A DNA stretch of 64,000 bases from Nelumbo lutea (GCA_022828595.1 JAKGHH010000007.1:61244727-61308726); one strand, 5' to 3'. Counted from the stretch's first letter, positions 1 through 13,900 are shown. The notes: generated by a model from the letters alone, not told the origin. Numbers and translations are program-made.

Positions 1-352
1 ATTTATACATATTTTATACTTCTTGAACAAATTTTATTTATGGGGATACAGTTGTATCGTGCTCCCATTCACATAATAGATTTGTTCTATTGATCTATTC
101 TGACTTTCACTTGGAAGAGAGATTAGAGGGGGGAAAAAACCCTCTTCGATAAACCCTTTTAGAGTTTTAATCTCAAGTTCTCAACTCTCACAACATACAG
201 ACAGCGGTCGACGGTCTCAGACTCTCAGCTCTAATCACTCTTTAACAGGCATTGTGTGGCAATGAATATAGTGGAACCATGGAAGAAAATTTTCATTTGC
301 ATGTCCTACAGAAAAGAACTAGTGATGTGAGAAACATCACAAAGAGGGACTT
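1..352. other. Intron 5 sequence, nothing recognised
   Basis: No coding match, terminal repeat or tandem repeat was recognised. The stretch is presumed to be part of EXO84C intron 5. Confidence 0.4.
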
Positions 353-597
353 CTAGGGATGCAAATGGATCAGCTTTTGATTCAATTCAAATTCAAATCC
401 AATCCGATTTTGCCAATTTTGAATCAGCCTTATTGGATTATTGGATTGGATCATATCAGAAAATACGATCCATTTGCATTTTTGGTAAAATTCAAATTAC
501 TCCTGATTTGAACTGAAAAATCCGATCTGATCCATTAATTTTATACATATAATGTTCATTTTATATAATTATTATATGCTGTCCATTTTTTTAATAT

Positions 598-1002
598 TTT
601 TTATATCAATAACAGAATTTCATTAGAATTATAAGAAACAGGTACAGAAATCCAGAGAAAGTTAAAAAGACTCAAGTCTCTACAAGAGAGCAAAACAACA
701 TCTCACAATACAGCCCAATACAATTGATCCCTTCCCACCCCCTTCTTTGCCAAAGCATCTGCTGTTCTTTTCGCCCCCTGAAATTGAATGTCCATCCCCC
801 TAGTTAGTCATTTGATTTCCTTTCTTTCATTAGTAAACTTCCGAAGACCACCTCCCTTCTGTAACCAGCTTGCCACCAACTTTGAGTCCCCTTCAATAAT
901 TAATTTCTGTATATTCAGTTCCTTACTCTTTCTAATACCCTCCATAACAGAAAAGATCTCAGCTCTAAGAGAGTCTCCAACCCCAATGGGGCAAGAATAC
1001 AT
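598..1002 (-). mobile_element. 5'-truncated LINE, RNase H fragment
   Basis: The minus strand codes an RNase H fragment with [19 protein letters not shown] and [15 protein letters not shown]. The lower coordinate end has the T-rich LINE tail with ATATCAATAAC. The motifs (AE of the second and GDS of the third active-site position) match the C-terminal RNase H of plant L1 elements. Upstream LINE parts are missing and the frame is broken. Confidence 0.75.
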
Positions 1003-1447
1003 TTTTTTATCAATAACAAAACTTTCATTAATCAAACAGGATGATTAATTACACAGAGGGGGAGAAAAACTCTCTTAACTCCCCAGCAGAGGCAAGAGCC
1101 CCCAAAGTGAGAAAAACCAGAATTACAACTGAGCCCAAAATATAGATTCCCTGACCACCCCTTGCTTGGCTAACTCATCAGCAAACGAGTTGGCAGATCT
1201 CTTCACCCAACTGAACTTTATTTCCATGTCCTTAACCAGCCATCTGAATTTTCTCCTTTCATTATTGCAGTTCCATGAATCAGCCTTGTCTTCTTGCGGC
1301 CACTCTAGCACCACCTCTGAATCCCCTTCAATTGCAAGCCTCCTAATGTTCATATCCTTTGCTCTTTGGGCACCTTCCAAGACTGCAAAGATCTCAGCCC
1401 TAAGAGAGTCACCAACCCCAATTGGCCCTGAGAACAAAGCTGAATAA
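1003..1447 (-). mobile_element. 5'-truncated LINE, RNase H C-terminus
   Basis: A 104-residue minus frame runs [30 protein letters not shown] and SANSFADELAKQGV to a stop. It is the last part of an L1-type RNase H domain. The 3' tail is the T run with ATCAATAAC at about 1001-1015. It begins at almost the same RNase H position as its neighbour at 598-1002, and probably inserted into it. Confidence 0.75.
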
Positions 1448-1463
1448 AATAGAATAGTCTTCT

Positions 1464-1530
1464 ATTTATTGCCTGCTGGTTGTTTCTCTTTTTGTTTGAA
1501 TAAAATTTTATCTTTACTCTTCAAAAAAAA
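1464..1530 (+). mobile_element. 67-bp LINE 3' tail with target-site duplication
   Basis: A plus-strand LINE 3' UTR remnant ends in TCAAAAAAAA. It is flanked by AGAATAGTCTTCT (1451-1463) and AGAATGGTCTTCT (1531-1543), a 13-bp duplication with one mismatch. No coding sequence is left. Confidence 0.7.
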
Positions 1531-1993
1531 AGAATGGTCTTCTTCAGTTTTTAACCTTCTTAAGAACACTTTTATGGTTTTATCTCTTTTTATTAATGAT
1601 CGAATTGAATTGGATTTTTATCGGATATCCAAAAATATAATCAAATCGAATTCAAATCCATATAAATTTTAATCCATGATTTTTTAATTGAATTCGAATA
1701 TCCCAAAATTTTTATTGAACCGAATTTGGATATACCCCTATCCCTAGGGACCCCAACCTGAAGAAGTTCAGCGAGATGGAGATGAATTTGATTTAGAAGA
1801 CAATAACTTGGACCCATCCAATGTGAAACTTGTATAAAATTTCTGTTTCACATTAGACTTAACCATCAAGGAAAGGACTTGAGGAATATTATTTGACAGT
1901 GGTTGTATCATGAGTATTGCCTATGAAGAGCAAACTGACAAGAATAAAAAGGAGATAAGACAATTAAAATCTGGAATCAAGATATATCCTAGA

Positions 1994-2236
1994 CATGATT
2001 TAAAGTATCGATACGATACACCCCGTATCGGGTGTATTGTATCATATCTTTTGAAAAAGATACGCTACAGGTATTCAGAACCCCACCTTTTTTTAATTAA
2101 AAAAAAACTTATTTTTAGCTTCCCAAAAAACCAAATTTTGAAAAAAAAAAACTAAAAAAAAAAAAGAGTTTCGTGTGTTTCTAAGTACCGATATGATTCT
2201 GCCGATACGCATATCATATCGATACTTTGAACCATG
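1994..2236. mobile_element. hAT-type MITE beside exon 5 donor
   Basis: This 243-bp element has imperfect terminal inverted repeats, starting CATGATTTAAAGTATCGATA on the left and CATGGTTCAAAGTATCGATA read inward from the right. It is flanked by a perfect 8-bp duplication, ATCCTAGA (1986-1993 and 2237-2244). An 8-bp duplication and a CA start are typical of hAT elements. It has no coding capacity. It shares its family with the copy at 20060-20283. Confidence 0.85.
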
Positions 2237-2270
2237 ATCCTAGAAGAGTTATCACAGACAACGTGCATAC

Positions 2271-2459
2271 CTGCTGCAACCCAAGTGGCTGGAGAGGAGC
2301 TGAATCATCCTCGAATACATCCCAAAACTCCTGCTCTTCAGATAACCACATTACTACTGTCTCTGTTAGCCTGGCAAGCAGAATTTTCTGGATCTTCTCC
2401 TTTCCCAGTAGTACATCTCCAGCAACAGTTGCCAACTGCTGAAGCTTTGAAAATAATGC
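2271..2459 (-). CDS. EXO84C: EXO84C exon 5
   Basis: This exon codes 63 residues beginning [15 protein letters not shown] and ending PLQPLGLQQ. It includes [20 protein letters not shown], strongly conserved in plant EXO84C. The acceptor AG is at 2461-2460 and the donor GTATGC starts at 2270. It joins exon 4 in phase 0 (LPFQ-ALFSK), as in the known protein. The next exon was not found between 1 and 2,270, so it lies outside the window. Confidence 0.93.
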
Positions 2460-5289
2460 CTAGTATAATCAAGTTATTCATATTAGTCAAATATTTACGA
2501 CATCTCAGCTGCAAAGGTATGAGTAATATTGCTGATAAACATTACAGAATCACATCTCCAGGAAGGCAATAAAGGAAATGGATAACTATTACATGGTTTA
2601 AAATATTGGGTGTTTTGACACTTCATGACTATTTTTTTAGTTTTTTTTTTCAAAATTGTTTCACGGGGTCAGTTTTAGGCATGCCTACCCCCTGAAAGTG
2701 GCCAACTTCCAAAATACCCCTTATTTGGGGTTAGATGCTACCAATACAATATGATAATTATTTAAATAAGGGGTGTATCATATTGAAATTTTGAACCTTG
2801 GATAATTATTTAAATATACCCTGTGGTTTCATTAAACAACTTAAATACATCCTGTGATTACTGAAACTACTTAAATATACCTTGTTAAAAACATTTAACC
2901 ATTAAGATTGACAGAAAAGTTAAAGGACAGAAATGCCCTTCGGTGTTTTTAAAATTTTCAAAACATGCACTTGAATGTTCTTCCAGAAGACCAGAGGATT
3001 CTGACAGGACTTCAAAACCAGAGAATAAAGCACTGTAACAACATCCAATCTATGCTCAGTTAATTATTTAAATATATGTTGTGGTTCCACTCCACTTAAA
3101 TACGCTGTTATACAGTGTCAGCTGTACCTATTTCTAGCTCAAACTCAGGTGAACCATAGGCGGGCAAGCCATTGACATAGCCAACTGATACTTGACGAAG
3201 CTGGATCAGCATTACAGGAACATCCACCTGTAAAGACGGTCCAGAGAGAGTTTTGAAGTATAGAGGAGGAAGGCAATTTCAGTTGCTCATGTTGTGGGGA
3301 CCCGACATGGTTTTCTGGGTTCTCTTGATGTTTTCTCTTAAACACAACACTAGTAAAATGTGTTGCCGTATGTGGGAGTAGACATTTTACTCCCCCTTTT
3401 GGAGCTTCTGTTAATAGCCAAACCGGTGGTAGAGAGCCAAAAATTCAAAAATGAAAGAGAATCAGAAGCAAGACTAAAAATCAAAACCTAGATGTGTTTT
3501 CTTGCTTTTCTACCTTTTTATCCTCTGGGATCTAAGAACGAAGCTAAAAAAAAGAGAACCTTAAGAGTACTAATGTGATTCCAATGCATAACATCAGTTG
3601 AAAACTCATGGTGGAATCCCAGTACATTATATCAGTGGTAAATTTCCCTGTGAAGCTGGTGCTGATTCTCAAAGTATGGTCCCACAGGAAAACTTGGCTA
3701 CTTCTGTGGATGTCACGGCTTGGTTTGATGGAACTTTCAAGAATGGTGTGGCAGCAGGTGCCTGTGTAGTAGTGGACAATAGAGGTAATTTCTTATCAGC
3801 AGTATCATTAACATTGGAGGCTAGTAATGCAGAAAAGGTGGAGGCAATGGCTGCTCTTCTGGTAATTCAGCATGTTGCTTCCTACTATGTGGGGGCTATT
3901 TTTCTTATTGGTGATCACCGTTTCCTGCCCCATTGTCACGGGGTTAGGTCTGCAGCAGAAGAAACCTGTGTGGTGTCCAGGCAATGGGCAGCCAGGACAA
4001 GCCTGATGTGTGTGTAAGGGCCATGTGTCGGCCCGATGATGGCTCCACCAAGGTCAGTGGCACTGGATCATGACCTCGCGGCGCATGGCCAGAGTTCTCT
4101 GTGACTCTTGCCGGTCCATGGGAGGCGCATCTTACGTGTCAAAGGGGGATCGCCATGATGTAGGCACTTGTTGTGCCAATGATGTGAATCACCTGTTGTG
4201 CCAAGGATGTAAGGCAACAGCTGGGCCTGAGCACACCCGTGCACTATGAGCAACGGGGTAGCTCGATTAGCTTAGACATGGGGCTAGCGAGTTGTAGGGG
4301 CATGCTTGGGCTAGACCCGCATGGAAAGCCTCCCTTCAATGTGCGTTACACAGTGCCGGTCCATGCACTGTCCCCATGAGCGTGTGTGCCCATGAGGAAC
4401 CTTGGTAGTCATGCTAGCCATTAACCAGGGTCACCTCGTAAGGGATGTTGGTCTATGGATTGCCAAGGTCAAGCACCCAAGGAGGTCGACCACCCCTCCT
4501 CAAAGAGTACGTTAAGCTTTTGGTGGCCTACCGGTAGGAAACATCACTTTTCTGAAAAATAATATTGGCATATTTATAGTATTGCCACTCAACGTAAGCC
4601 TACCAAGTGTAGGTAAGGCTAAGCCTGTGTCAAACCGTTACACCATGGAAGATTGTGGCTATCATTGAATGCCTGAAGCCTTCTAAAAGCAGAGAGTAAA
4701 ATGGATGTAATGTTTAGACGAAGAATGTTCAATTCTTCTGCCCATAGGTTGGAATCCTGTTCTTGTTCCTCTTTGTAAATAGGAGTGGTTCTCTACTCCC
4801 CCAGATTATATCTCTAATTGTCCATTAATTTAAAATCTAGGCATCAAAGAGACAGAGCTAATGCAAATCTAAAGGGCGCTGTAATTGTTATTGGTTGGAA
4901 AGAGAACAGCTGAGCTAGGTTTGGGTTTCACAATTTTGCGGAAGAAGAAGAAGAAGAAAGGTATTTTTAACCATGGAGGGGTAAAACTAGAATAATGAGT
5001 TCAATAAGGTATTTTCAACCATGTGAGGCTCTCTAAGGAGCAGATCCAAACTCCTCAATCCATAACCAATGTAATTAAGCAGATATTTCCAAATCATTAT
5101 ATAAAGTTCCCCTCCCAGAGGATGTTGGTGGATTAATTGAATTTTCCATGTGAAGCTATGAAATAGAAAAGCCTTTTGGAGATGATGAAATCAAGAACAT
5201 GATATTTTCAATGGAAAGATCAATGGGACCAGCCTAGATGGTTATGCCATGGCTTTCTTTCAAGATAACTAGGAAATAATAAAAATAAA

Positions 5290-5341
<52 letters not shown>

Positions 5342-7929
5342 CCCTAGGATGATCCGATGAATGCCACCTTAGTAGTTATAGTCCCAAGAAAAAGGAGAGG
5401 TTTTCCATCCAAGTGATTTTTAAACCTATTAGCAAGGTGAGCGAAGTATACAAAATTATATTAAAGGTTTTGCATACTAGACTAAAAGAAGTCCTCCCAA
5501 CTCTTGTTTCACAAAATCAAGGGGCTTTTATCCATGTAGGGCTCGAGTTCAATTAGGCTCAATTTGAGTTCGATTTAATTAAGCTCAAACCGAGTTCGAA
5601 CTTGGGGGTAAGCTCAACTAGTTATTCCAACTCAAGCTCGACTAATAAAAAGTTCAGCTCAAAAGCTCGCGATCTTGGCTCAATTAACACATACACATGT
5701 ATGTATGTATGCATGCACGCATGCATTCATATAGAATGTAAAAGTATATTTTATAATATATATTATGTAAATATAATTTTATATTCTATATATAATATAA
5801 GAATATCCTATACATTATAATATATATAATATTCATTTGGGAAAACCTATGATACGAGAAAGATATGATATGGGAAGAGTTTTGACCAATCAAAACCCAC
5901 CCATGAATGTTGATAAATAACACTTGATTCACTACCATGTTTATGATTCCAGTTTATTGGTCAGTTGTTTTTCTGATATCATATCATTTCCATATCATAG
6001 ACAAACCCTATTCATTTTGGATCTTTCAAACCGAACTCGATATCATTGAATATTTAATCAGACCGAGCTCAAACCAGAAAATATAGTTTGAATCGAATTC
6101 GGACTCAAACTCAAACTCAAACCTAGTAGTATTTTAGTCAAGCCAAACCAATACATGCCAAAATTTGGCTCAGCTCAGCTCGATTGCACCCCTATTAGAG
6201 TAGGGCAAAAGGGTGGAGTTCACAAGCTGGATTTGGAGAAAGCTTATGACATGGTGGATTGGTCTCTTTGGGAGATGTTATGGCAAATTTTGGGTTTAGG
6301 GAGAGGTGGAGAAGGTGGATTCTTGGGTGCGCTCGGACTTGTCATTATTCAGTTCTTGTTAATGGGATAGTGAAGGACTTCTTTCCTGCTAAACATGGAA
6401 TCAGGTAAGGAACACAAAAGTAGAGTACAGCAGGGCAGCGCTTCAGATAATTTTTGGATTGTTGTGGATGAAGACCTTACTTGGAGTTGGAGAGTTGGGT
6501 CCTACTGTTCTAAGCCCTATGAAGTTATACTATGACAAGGATGCCATTGATATTCTAGACAACCAACTGTAGCGTGATTTAAGGAAACATATAGAAGTTG
6601 GTTGGCACTTTATCAAAGAAAAAATGCCTTCACAAGAAGGTGAGCCTTATGTGAAGTTAGAGAACCAGCTTACTGAAATTTTAACCAAAAGTATCACCCG
6701 ATTGAAGTTAAACAGAATTCTTGGCAAGTTTAAGATGATTGACATCCATGCTCCACTTGACGAGGGTAATAGCAATTTAAAGAATTAGATTATAATGGCA
6801 TAAGTACGATGGGCATATTATTGTGATTATGGAGTTTTTTCTCAAACAAACATATTCTTTTCTAACCTCTTCACTAACACTTTTTTTTGAAAGATCAAAG
6901 GAAAATTCATTAAACAGAAAAAAAGTCCGAACATCTCAAGAAGATGGTTGTCTAGTTGACAAACCAACTACAAAACAGAAATGACACTGAAAAGAATCAA
7001 ATTACAAGGATTCAACTCCAAAGGCCTTCAAAAATTCTCAAACAGATCAGACTCATTCACTTGAACATGCTCAGGAAAACAGAGATCCCAAACTGCCATC
7101 AAAATGCCCATCCTGCAATCAAAAATTCAATGCTCCACCCACTCTGCTCCCTCCTACCTTCTCTCAAACCCCTCACAATCCAGCTAGAAACCTCATCTTC
7201 CTCCCCCTCTCCCTGTCTCCCCTCCAAACCCGAGTTCACTCAATTTTGTCCAGTCCCTCCTCTTCTCCCCCTTCCTCATCCCACCCCTTAATTTTTCTAG
7301 GTATTCTTCCCTTTTCTTTTTCTCCTCTTTTCTTTTTTCCATACTTCACAAATGCTATTTTCATGAATCCTTTCCCTCCCCAAAAAACTAGACCGAGAGA
7401 TTTTCCCATCTTGACCTCCCTATCCACCAATTGTGACCTCTCTTTCCATTAATTTCTGGAGAGGCACACAGCCAGTGACACCCTCCTTATCTGCATTGGA
7501 TTGTGACAACAATCTCTTCAGCAACAGGACCATCAACCCTCACCTTGTCTTCTCTAACACCTTTTTTTTATAGATTTGTATCTTCTCTAGCTCTTCAGAA
7601 TTTCATCATTCCAAGTGTTAGTCGTACTACTACATGTTAAGCACATTATACATTCTACAGTAATTAGAAATTTAGTATAGCAGGTCCTTTGGAGCAGTGA
7701 TGCCCAATAGAAAGATATATTATACATAGAACCTCAGAAAGAGAAACAAAGCAATGCCTCCATATAGTTCATACAGTTATAAGATAACCTTCAAAGATTA
7801 TCAGATATGTGACAGATATTCCCCATAAAAAGAAACCAAATAACATCCCTGCACAAACTATAGAGCAGAAATATCCTTGCTATATGGTCTACATGACATA
7901 GTTGTTGAACATATATACTATATATGAGA

Positions 7930-7974
<45 letters not shown>

Positions 7975-10900
7975 AGGGGAAACAAACCGATTTTCCAATT
8001 CCTAAACCAATTCCAGAATTTTTGGGTGATAGGATGTTGGTATTGTTTTCATTTATTTATTTATTTTCTAGCTATAGGTCTCTTAAGAACAGGAGTTTAC
8101 GTTTTCCATCAATTTACTAATATTTGGAAATAACTATTTATGGTAACTTTTGGATTTACTACTAATAGTAACTCTTGTAATTACTATTTTAGTAAATTCG
8201 CAGATTACTATTTTTAGTTTTTTTCGATGTCCTTAAAGTTAAATCTCAGTGGGATCAGTAATGTATTATTATAGTTGTTTTTGAAATTGAATCCTTATTG
8301 GAGCATCCCTTTGTGTTACCTATGTAGTTATCTTAGTTATAAAGCAATTATAAGTTGATTTGGGTCAGTTTTCTAGTCCAAGTTGGAATCTGTAAAGGAA
8401 CACCAAGTTTATATGTTCACTCCATAAATAGAGTCACTGTGATTGGAGTTGAAGATGAGTTTATATGAATATGATGAAATAAAGTTTGGTTTAGTAAATT
8501 CTGGTTGTTACCAGGAATTTTCTCTTTTTTCCATTTTTATCAATAACAGAAACATTTCATTAGATTTAAGAAAAAGTACAAGGGCGGGGGGAGATAAACC
8601 CTCATAGCCCCCCCCCCCTAAAAACAAGGAATACTACAGCACAGCCCAAAAGAACTGTCCCCTTCCCACCCCTTGTTTGGCTAGGAAATCGGCAAATGAA
8701 TTAGCACTCCACTTAACCCACTGCAGTCTCACTTTCATACCCTGTGTCAACCACTTGAAGAGTCTTCGTTCATTAAGATGAGGCCACATACCGTCATCCT
8801 TCTTCCCTAACCAACCTTTTTACCACTTATAAACTTCAATGATCAACTTGTTAATACTTAATTCCTTGGCTCTTTTTCCACCCTCCATCACAGCCATAAC
8901 CTCAGCCCGAAGTGAGTCCCCAATATCAATTGAGCCTGCAGCAATGACTACACCTTACTCTGTTCTGAGAACTCCATCAATCCCTGGAGGCCCAGGGTTG
9001 CCCTCACTACTGCCATCAAAATTCAGCTTAATGAAACCAGAACATGGTGGGTTCCATGCAGGAAGGACATTTCTGCTTGGAGTTGAATCTGCCACTTCTA
9101 ACTATTCAGCAGAACCACTGTAGGAATATCATCAAATAGGTCCATTGATTTTATCCAAAAATTTCCCCTCTATTTCTCTCCTTTTCTACAGGAATTCTTT
9201 GGTTTCTTTCCTCCCTGACTGTCCCGCAAACTGAAGTTCTTGTGCATCTCTACAGAACTCTACCCCTCTTCTTATTCCAGCTGTCATCAGAAGAGTTGAA
9301 AAGGATTTGCATGTTTGGTGTGTGTGTGTGTGTGTGCGTGCGCGTGGGGGGTCCACCTGCGGCCAAACAGAGACAAAAACCAAACCCAAATAGAAGAAAC
9401 AAAGGGATAGGAGATTAGTAACTGGTAGCATGACTCACCATTGGCCTTGCAGAGAATGCACCAATTAGGGGATAAGCACCAAAAAGGATTTTTCTTTTTA
9501 TCTCTTTTTTCCTCTCTCTCACCTATTTCTTCTTATAAGCAATCAGTCTCTTTGCTGTTTACCCTACTAATTTAAGATCTAATGGTGGGTTTTGTAGGGG
9601 TAAAAGAAGGGGTTTGAGTGATCTAAGATGAAGAAAAAGGGTAAAAAAGCAAATAGACAGCTCGCTCTCCACCAAAGTAAGAAATTAAAAAGAAAGAGGT
9701 GGACTCTTGCTGGTAAGGTAGATCACTGATAAGAAGAAATAGGTGAGAGAGGAAAAAGACAAATTCCTGGCAACTAGAATTCACTACACAAAACTTTATT
9801 TCATCAAATCAACTCTTCCTAAACTACAATTAAAATGATTCTATTTATAGACTCATCAACTCAAATGTCCCTCTACAGGCTCCAACTTGCCTAAGAAAAA
9901 TCCGTAAGTAACCCAATGGGACACTCCAATTAGGTCTCTAATTCCTAAAACAACTCTAATATCTCATTACTGATCCCATGAAGGCTAAGGTGGTATTTGG
10001 TAAAATTGAAATGTGATGTCTGAGAAAGCAAAACAGATCTATAAGTGTTGAATAGCCAAATTTTGCTTCTTTGCTTTACCATCATCTTAATACAGTTGAA
10101 CTGTTTGAAAATCTGAACATAATAACACCTAAAGAGAGCATTTATCAACAAAAAGTAATATCTAAAATGAGATTGTTTTACATGCCTACCTGCTATAATC
10201 CTACGAATTTATGAGGTTTTTATTTTATGTAGATGAAGACAAGAAGGAAGAAAATGGTTTACTAGTAGCACTGGCTCCACCAAATAAAGAGAAGTAAAAG
10301 AGAGACGGTTCATATGAGAGAGGTAGGGTGAGGTGACCCTCCAAAAGGAGGATTATGGTACTTATTAGTTAAAGATTACTACTTATTACTATGAAACCTA
10401 GGGAACTATCCTAGGATTTATGTATTTTTATTTTAAAAAACTCATCACCTAGGCGCCCACCTAGGCAACTAGATGACTATGGCAATATCCTATCACCCAT
10501 AAATTCAGAAATTGGTGTAGTAATGGAAAAAACGGATTTATTTTCCCTGGACTCTTTCCTTGCTTCCTTATCTGCATCAAACTGATGTAGGACAGGGTAG
10601 GGGCCCTACAGGTTTTAGATCTAGTGTCGGGCTTTATAGGGTTAAGGAAGGGCTAAAGGTGATTAGGGATGAATAATGGGGAGGAAAAGGCATGTAGAAT
10701 GTTTGTTGTCCACCAAAGATAAAGCAAAAAGTCAAGAACTTAGAAAGCAGGACAACTCTAGGTACTATGAGCATATGCCTCTGTTGCACTTTATACTAGA
10801 GCATACTCCTCATATGCCCTTGCCTTTTAAGCCAATTTTTGTAATATAATGTTATAAATAAAAGTAAGAGAACCGTGTCATTGTGTTCCATTACATACCA

Positions 10901-13900
10901 ATATATAGAAAGGAAGAAAACTTTCTGAACTTACTTATTATAATACTTATATAACACAATACAATAAACAGAAGTGTAGGCACCATTGCTTTGTTTGGTT
11001 TCAATGCTTTACGTTCATTTGGATATGAGATGACAAACACTTTTATGTTAATACCATGCAAATTATGTGAATCATTTATTCTGAAATTTTGATTTGCAAC
11101 TTTGCAAGTGATGTGTGAGTGGTGATGCTTACATAATTATGGATTATGACTCCATGTGGTGATAGTGTGATACTTCAATTTTATATTTAAATGTGATAAT
11201 TCTTTTCTTAGAAATTGTAAATATGAAAATTTCTAATTTCTCATAATTTTTCTATTTTTTAGGATTTTATTATGTTTTCTTATACATTTCTTTATTTGTA
11301 ATTATACATTAATTTTAAAAATCCATGCTCTAGAGGCTTACACCTCTTGCATTTTGATTTGGGCTCATGCCTTCGGACGGTAAAAAGGCTTGCATCACAC
11401 ATCTCTGTTATAAAGCATTGATGTGTGTTTGTGGTTTGTCCAAGCTAATTGGATCCAAAAAGGATGCTTAAAACAATATTGAAGGTGGATCACCTGGAAT
11501 GGCAGAGAAGGCAGTGGGTCAGAGCCCCAGAAGAGATCCTCTCCTTTACCATCTAAATATGTCTGTGCATCTAATCTTGTTTTACCCTCTCTTGAATAAA
11601 TGAAGCTCAAAACATATTGGCGACAGAAATGATCTCTAAGCTTATCCCATGAGTGCTGGAGAAGGCGTCTCCACTCTTTAAATTCTATAATATTACTTGC
11701 TACAGACCCAGAATTTTCAGTTGACACACTGCCTTGTTCCTTGCTTTCATTCTGTGTGTTCCAAATCCTTGATGCAGCCATTGGTAATCGTTCATCAGCA
11801 ACAGTATATGCAGTTCCCAAAAGTGCAAGCTGTTGGGCATCTGTTTCAGCCTTGAAGTGTATGGCATCCTTCTGTTCTGTGAGATTTTCATCTTCAGAAG
11901 GGCCAGGTAGGGATTTAATCAAAGACTCCACATATTTATCAAACAACTGAGAAATCCTTGTCAAAATTGATCCTCCAAAATGGGAGATTGTCTCTGGTGT
12001 TAGCTGTTCTACAATATCCTGTAAGAAAATCGGCATTCAATATTAGTAATCTACAGTGATTCTTTCTGTTAAAAGTATAATCTACGCTAACCTTTGACCA
12101 ATCAAAAAGCATATAGACTGCAAGTCATCATGAAAAGAGCTGCAAAGATTGAAAAAAAAATGAACAAAAAGTGAAGGCCATAAATGAAGCTCATGTGCCA
12201 TCTCCAACCAAAACGGAAAAGTATTTGGATCAATACCATTATGATGTTGCCTCACTTTCCTAGTTTTGCATGATAAACATATCATTTGCATTATTCTAGG
12301 GGAAAATATTGAAATCCCCTATTCTGAAAGAGTCTATAGTTCATAAATACACATTCAAACATGTACTGTTTTTATGTATATTGATGATTCATTAATACAG
12401 ATTTTCAAATTGTTTACTATAAAAGACATTCAAACATTTATTTTAATCTCTTCCATTTTAAATTCAGTTACATATTTTAGTGAAAACATAATTTTCAAAT
12501 GCCAACCCCAAAGTGCATTGTAATGCTTATTATACTCTCCAATACAAAATAATGTATAGCAATCCAAACCATCCAATTATGGGTCAAATCTTGGCAATCC
12601 AGACCTCCAGGGACCAAGAATTATGTTCTTTTTTTCATGATAAGTAACAGAGCTTATTGCATTAATGTATTCAGAATTTCCTGACAAACCCAAATTATAG
12701 GTTGCAGGTGGCAGGCCATACAGTACAAGGTATACAAAGCCAACTATTAAACAACACAAAACTCCTATAATGATTGACTCTATCTGGTCAAGATCCTTCA
12801 AAGTGATGTTTTTAAAGAACAAGCATATTCTTTGATGAGTACTTATTGTAGACTCGTGGGTCATGGTAACATTTATTTCTGGCTGGATTGTTGTCTTGAT
12901 GGGTAACCTCTTTCTCTGTTCAAGAACGATGAGGCAGTGATTGATTATGGGATGAAACTTTGAGATGTCCTAGATGAATATGGAAACTGAAATTTAGACC
13001 TTACAGAAGGGCAGATCAATGAGAATATTATTCCTCATATTCTGAATTTAGACCTTGTAGATGGGTTGTGGGTTATGGTAATATTTATTTCTGGCTGGAT
13101 TGTTAGCTTGACAATAACTGCTTTTTTTTTTATAAATAACAGAACTTTTATTAAAAAGGCGAAGCAGATATAAAGGAGCAAGGGGAGGGGTAAAATCCCT
13201 TAACCCTCCCCGAGAACAAAACACATATTGCAACAATGCCAAAAAAAGACAGTCTCTTCCCACCCGTTGGTTAGCAAGTGCATCCGCAAAGGAATTTGCA
13301 CTTCTCTTAATCCATTGTAGCTTTATCTCCATGTTCTGGGTCAGCCATTTAAACTTCTTTTTCTCATTTGTGAACTTCTAAACCCCATTCTTTTCTTTTT
13401 GAAGCTAGCCTATAGCCAGCATTTAGTCACCTTCCACAACCAATTTTCTGATATTTAACTCCTTTGCTCTCTTTATCCCTTCCAAAACCACCATAACCTT
13501 GGCTCTTAGGGAATCGCCTACTCCAATAGGGCCTGAATACAGAGCAATAATTTTCCCTTCCTCATCCCTAAATAATCTTTCCTATACCTGAAGGGCCCGG
13601 TTTACCTTCACTGCTTCCATCAAAGTTCAACTTACTGAAACCAACAGATGGAGGGGACCAAAGCGGACTAGTCACAGATTTGGGGGAAGCTGAAAAAGCC
13701 ACTTCCTTCCGATTTTTAAATAAATCACCCGCTGAAATACCTTTAAAGAGCTTCATAGGCTTGAACCAATGAACCACCCTAACAATTATGGTTTCAATGA
13801 TGACATCCTTACTTCCTTTTTGTCTCAGAGATTTTTTTTTTATTTCTTTCTTCTCAAACTGTCCAACAAACAGCTGCTCTTGCACATCTTCACAGTATTT

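Larger units (their letters stand above)
353..1748. mobile_element. AT-rich MITE-like element interrupted by LINE tails
   Basis: The outer ends read CTAGGGATGCAAATGG on the left and ATACCCCTATCCCTAG on the right, so both ends start CTAGGGAT when read inward. Both flanking halves are full of AATTCGAATTC-type words. LINE fragments at 598-1530 sit between them. A clean target-site duplication was not seen, so the boundaries are tentative. Confidence 0.35.

Noticed and set aside
1740..1840. Plus frame with acidic DEFDLEDNNLDPSNVKL, possibly a transposase C-terminus
   Set aside because: Too short for a firm call and without terminal repeats around it.
3145..3345. 66-residue minus frame with Cys and Trp
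   Set aside because: No family match and no splice context linking it to EXO84C; exon 4 and exon 5 join directly in the known protein.
7902..8133. Arg/Glu-repeat frames
   Set aside because: They are read from the GA microsatellite.
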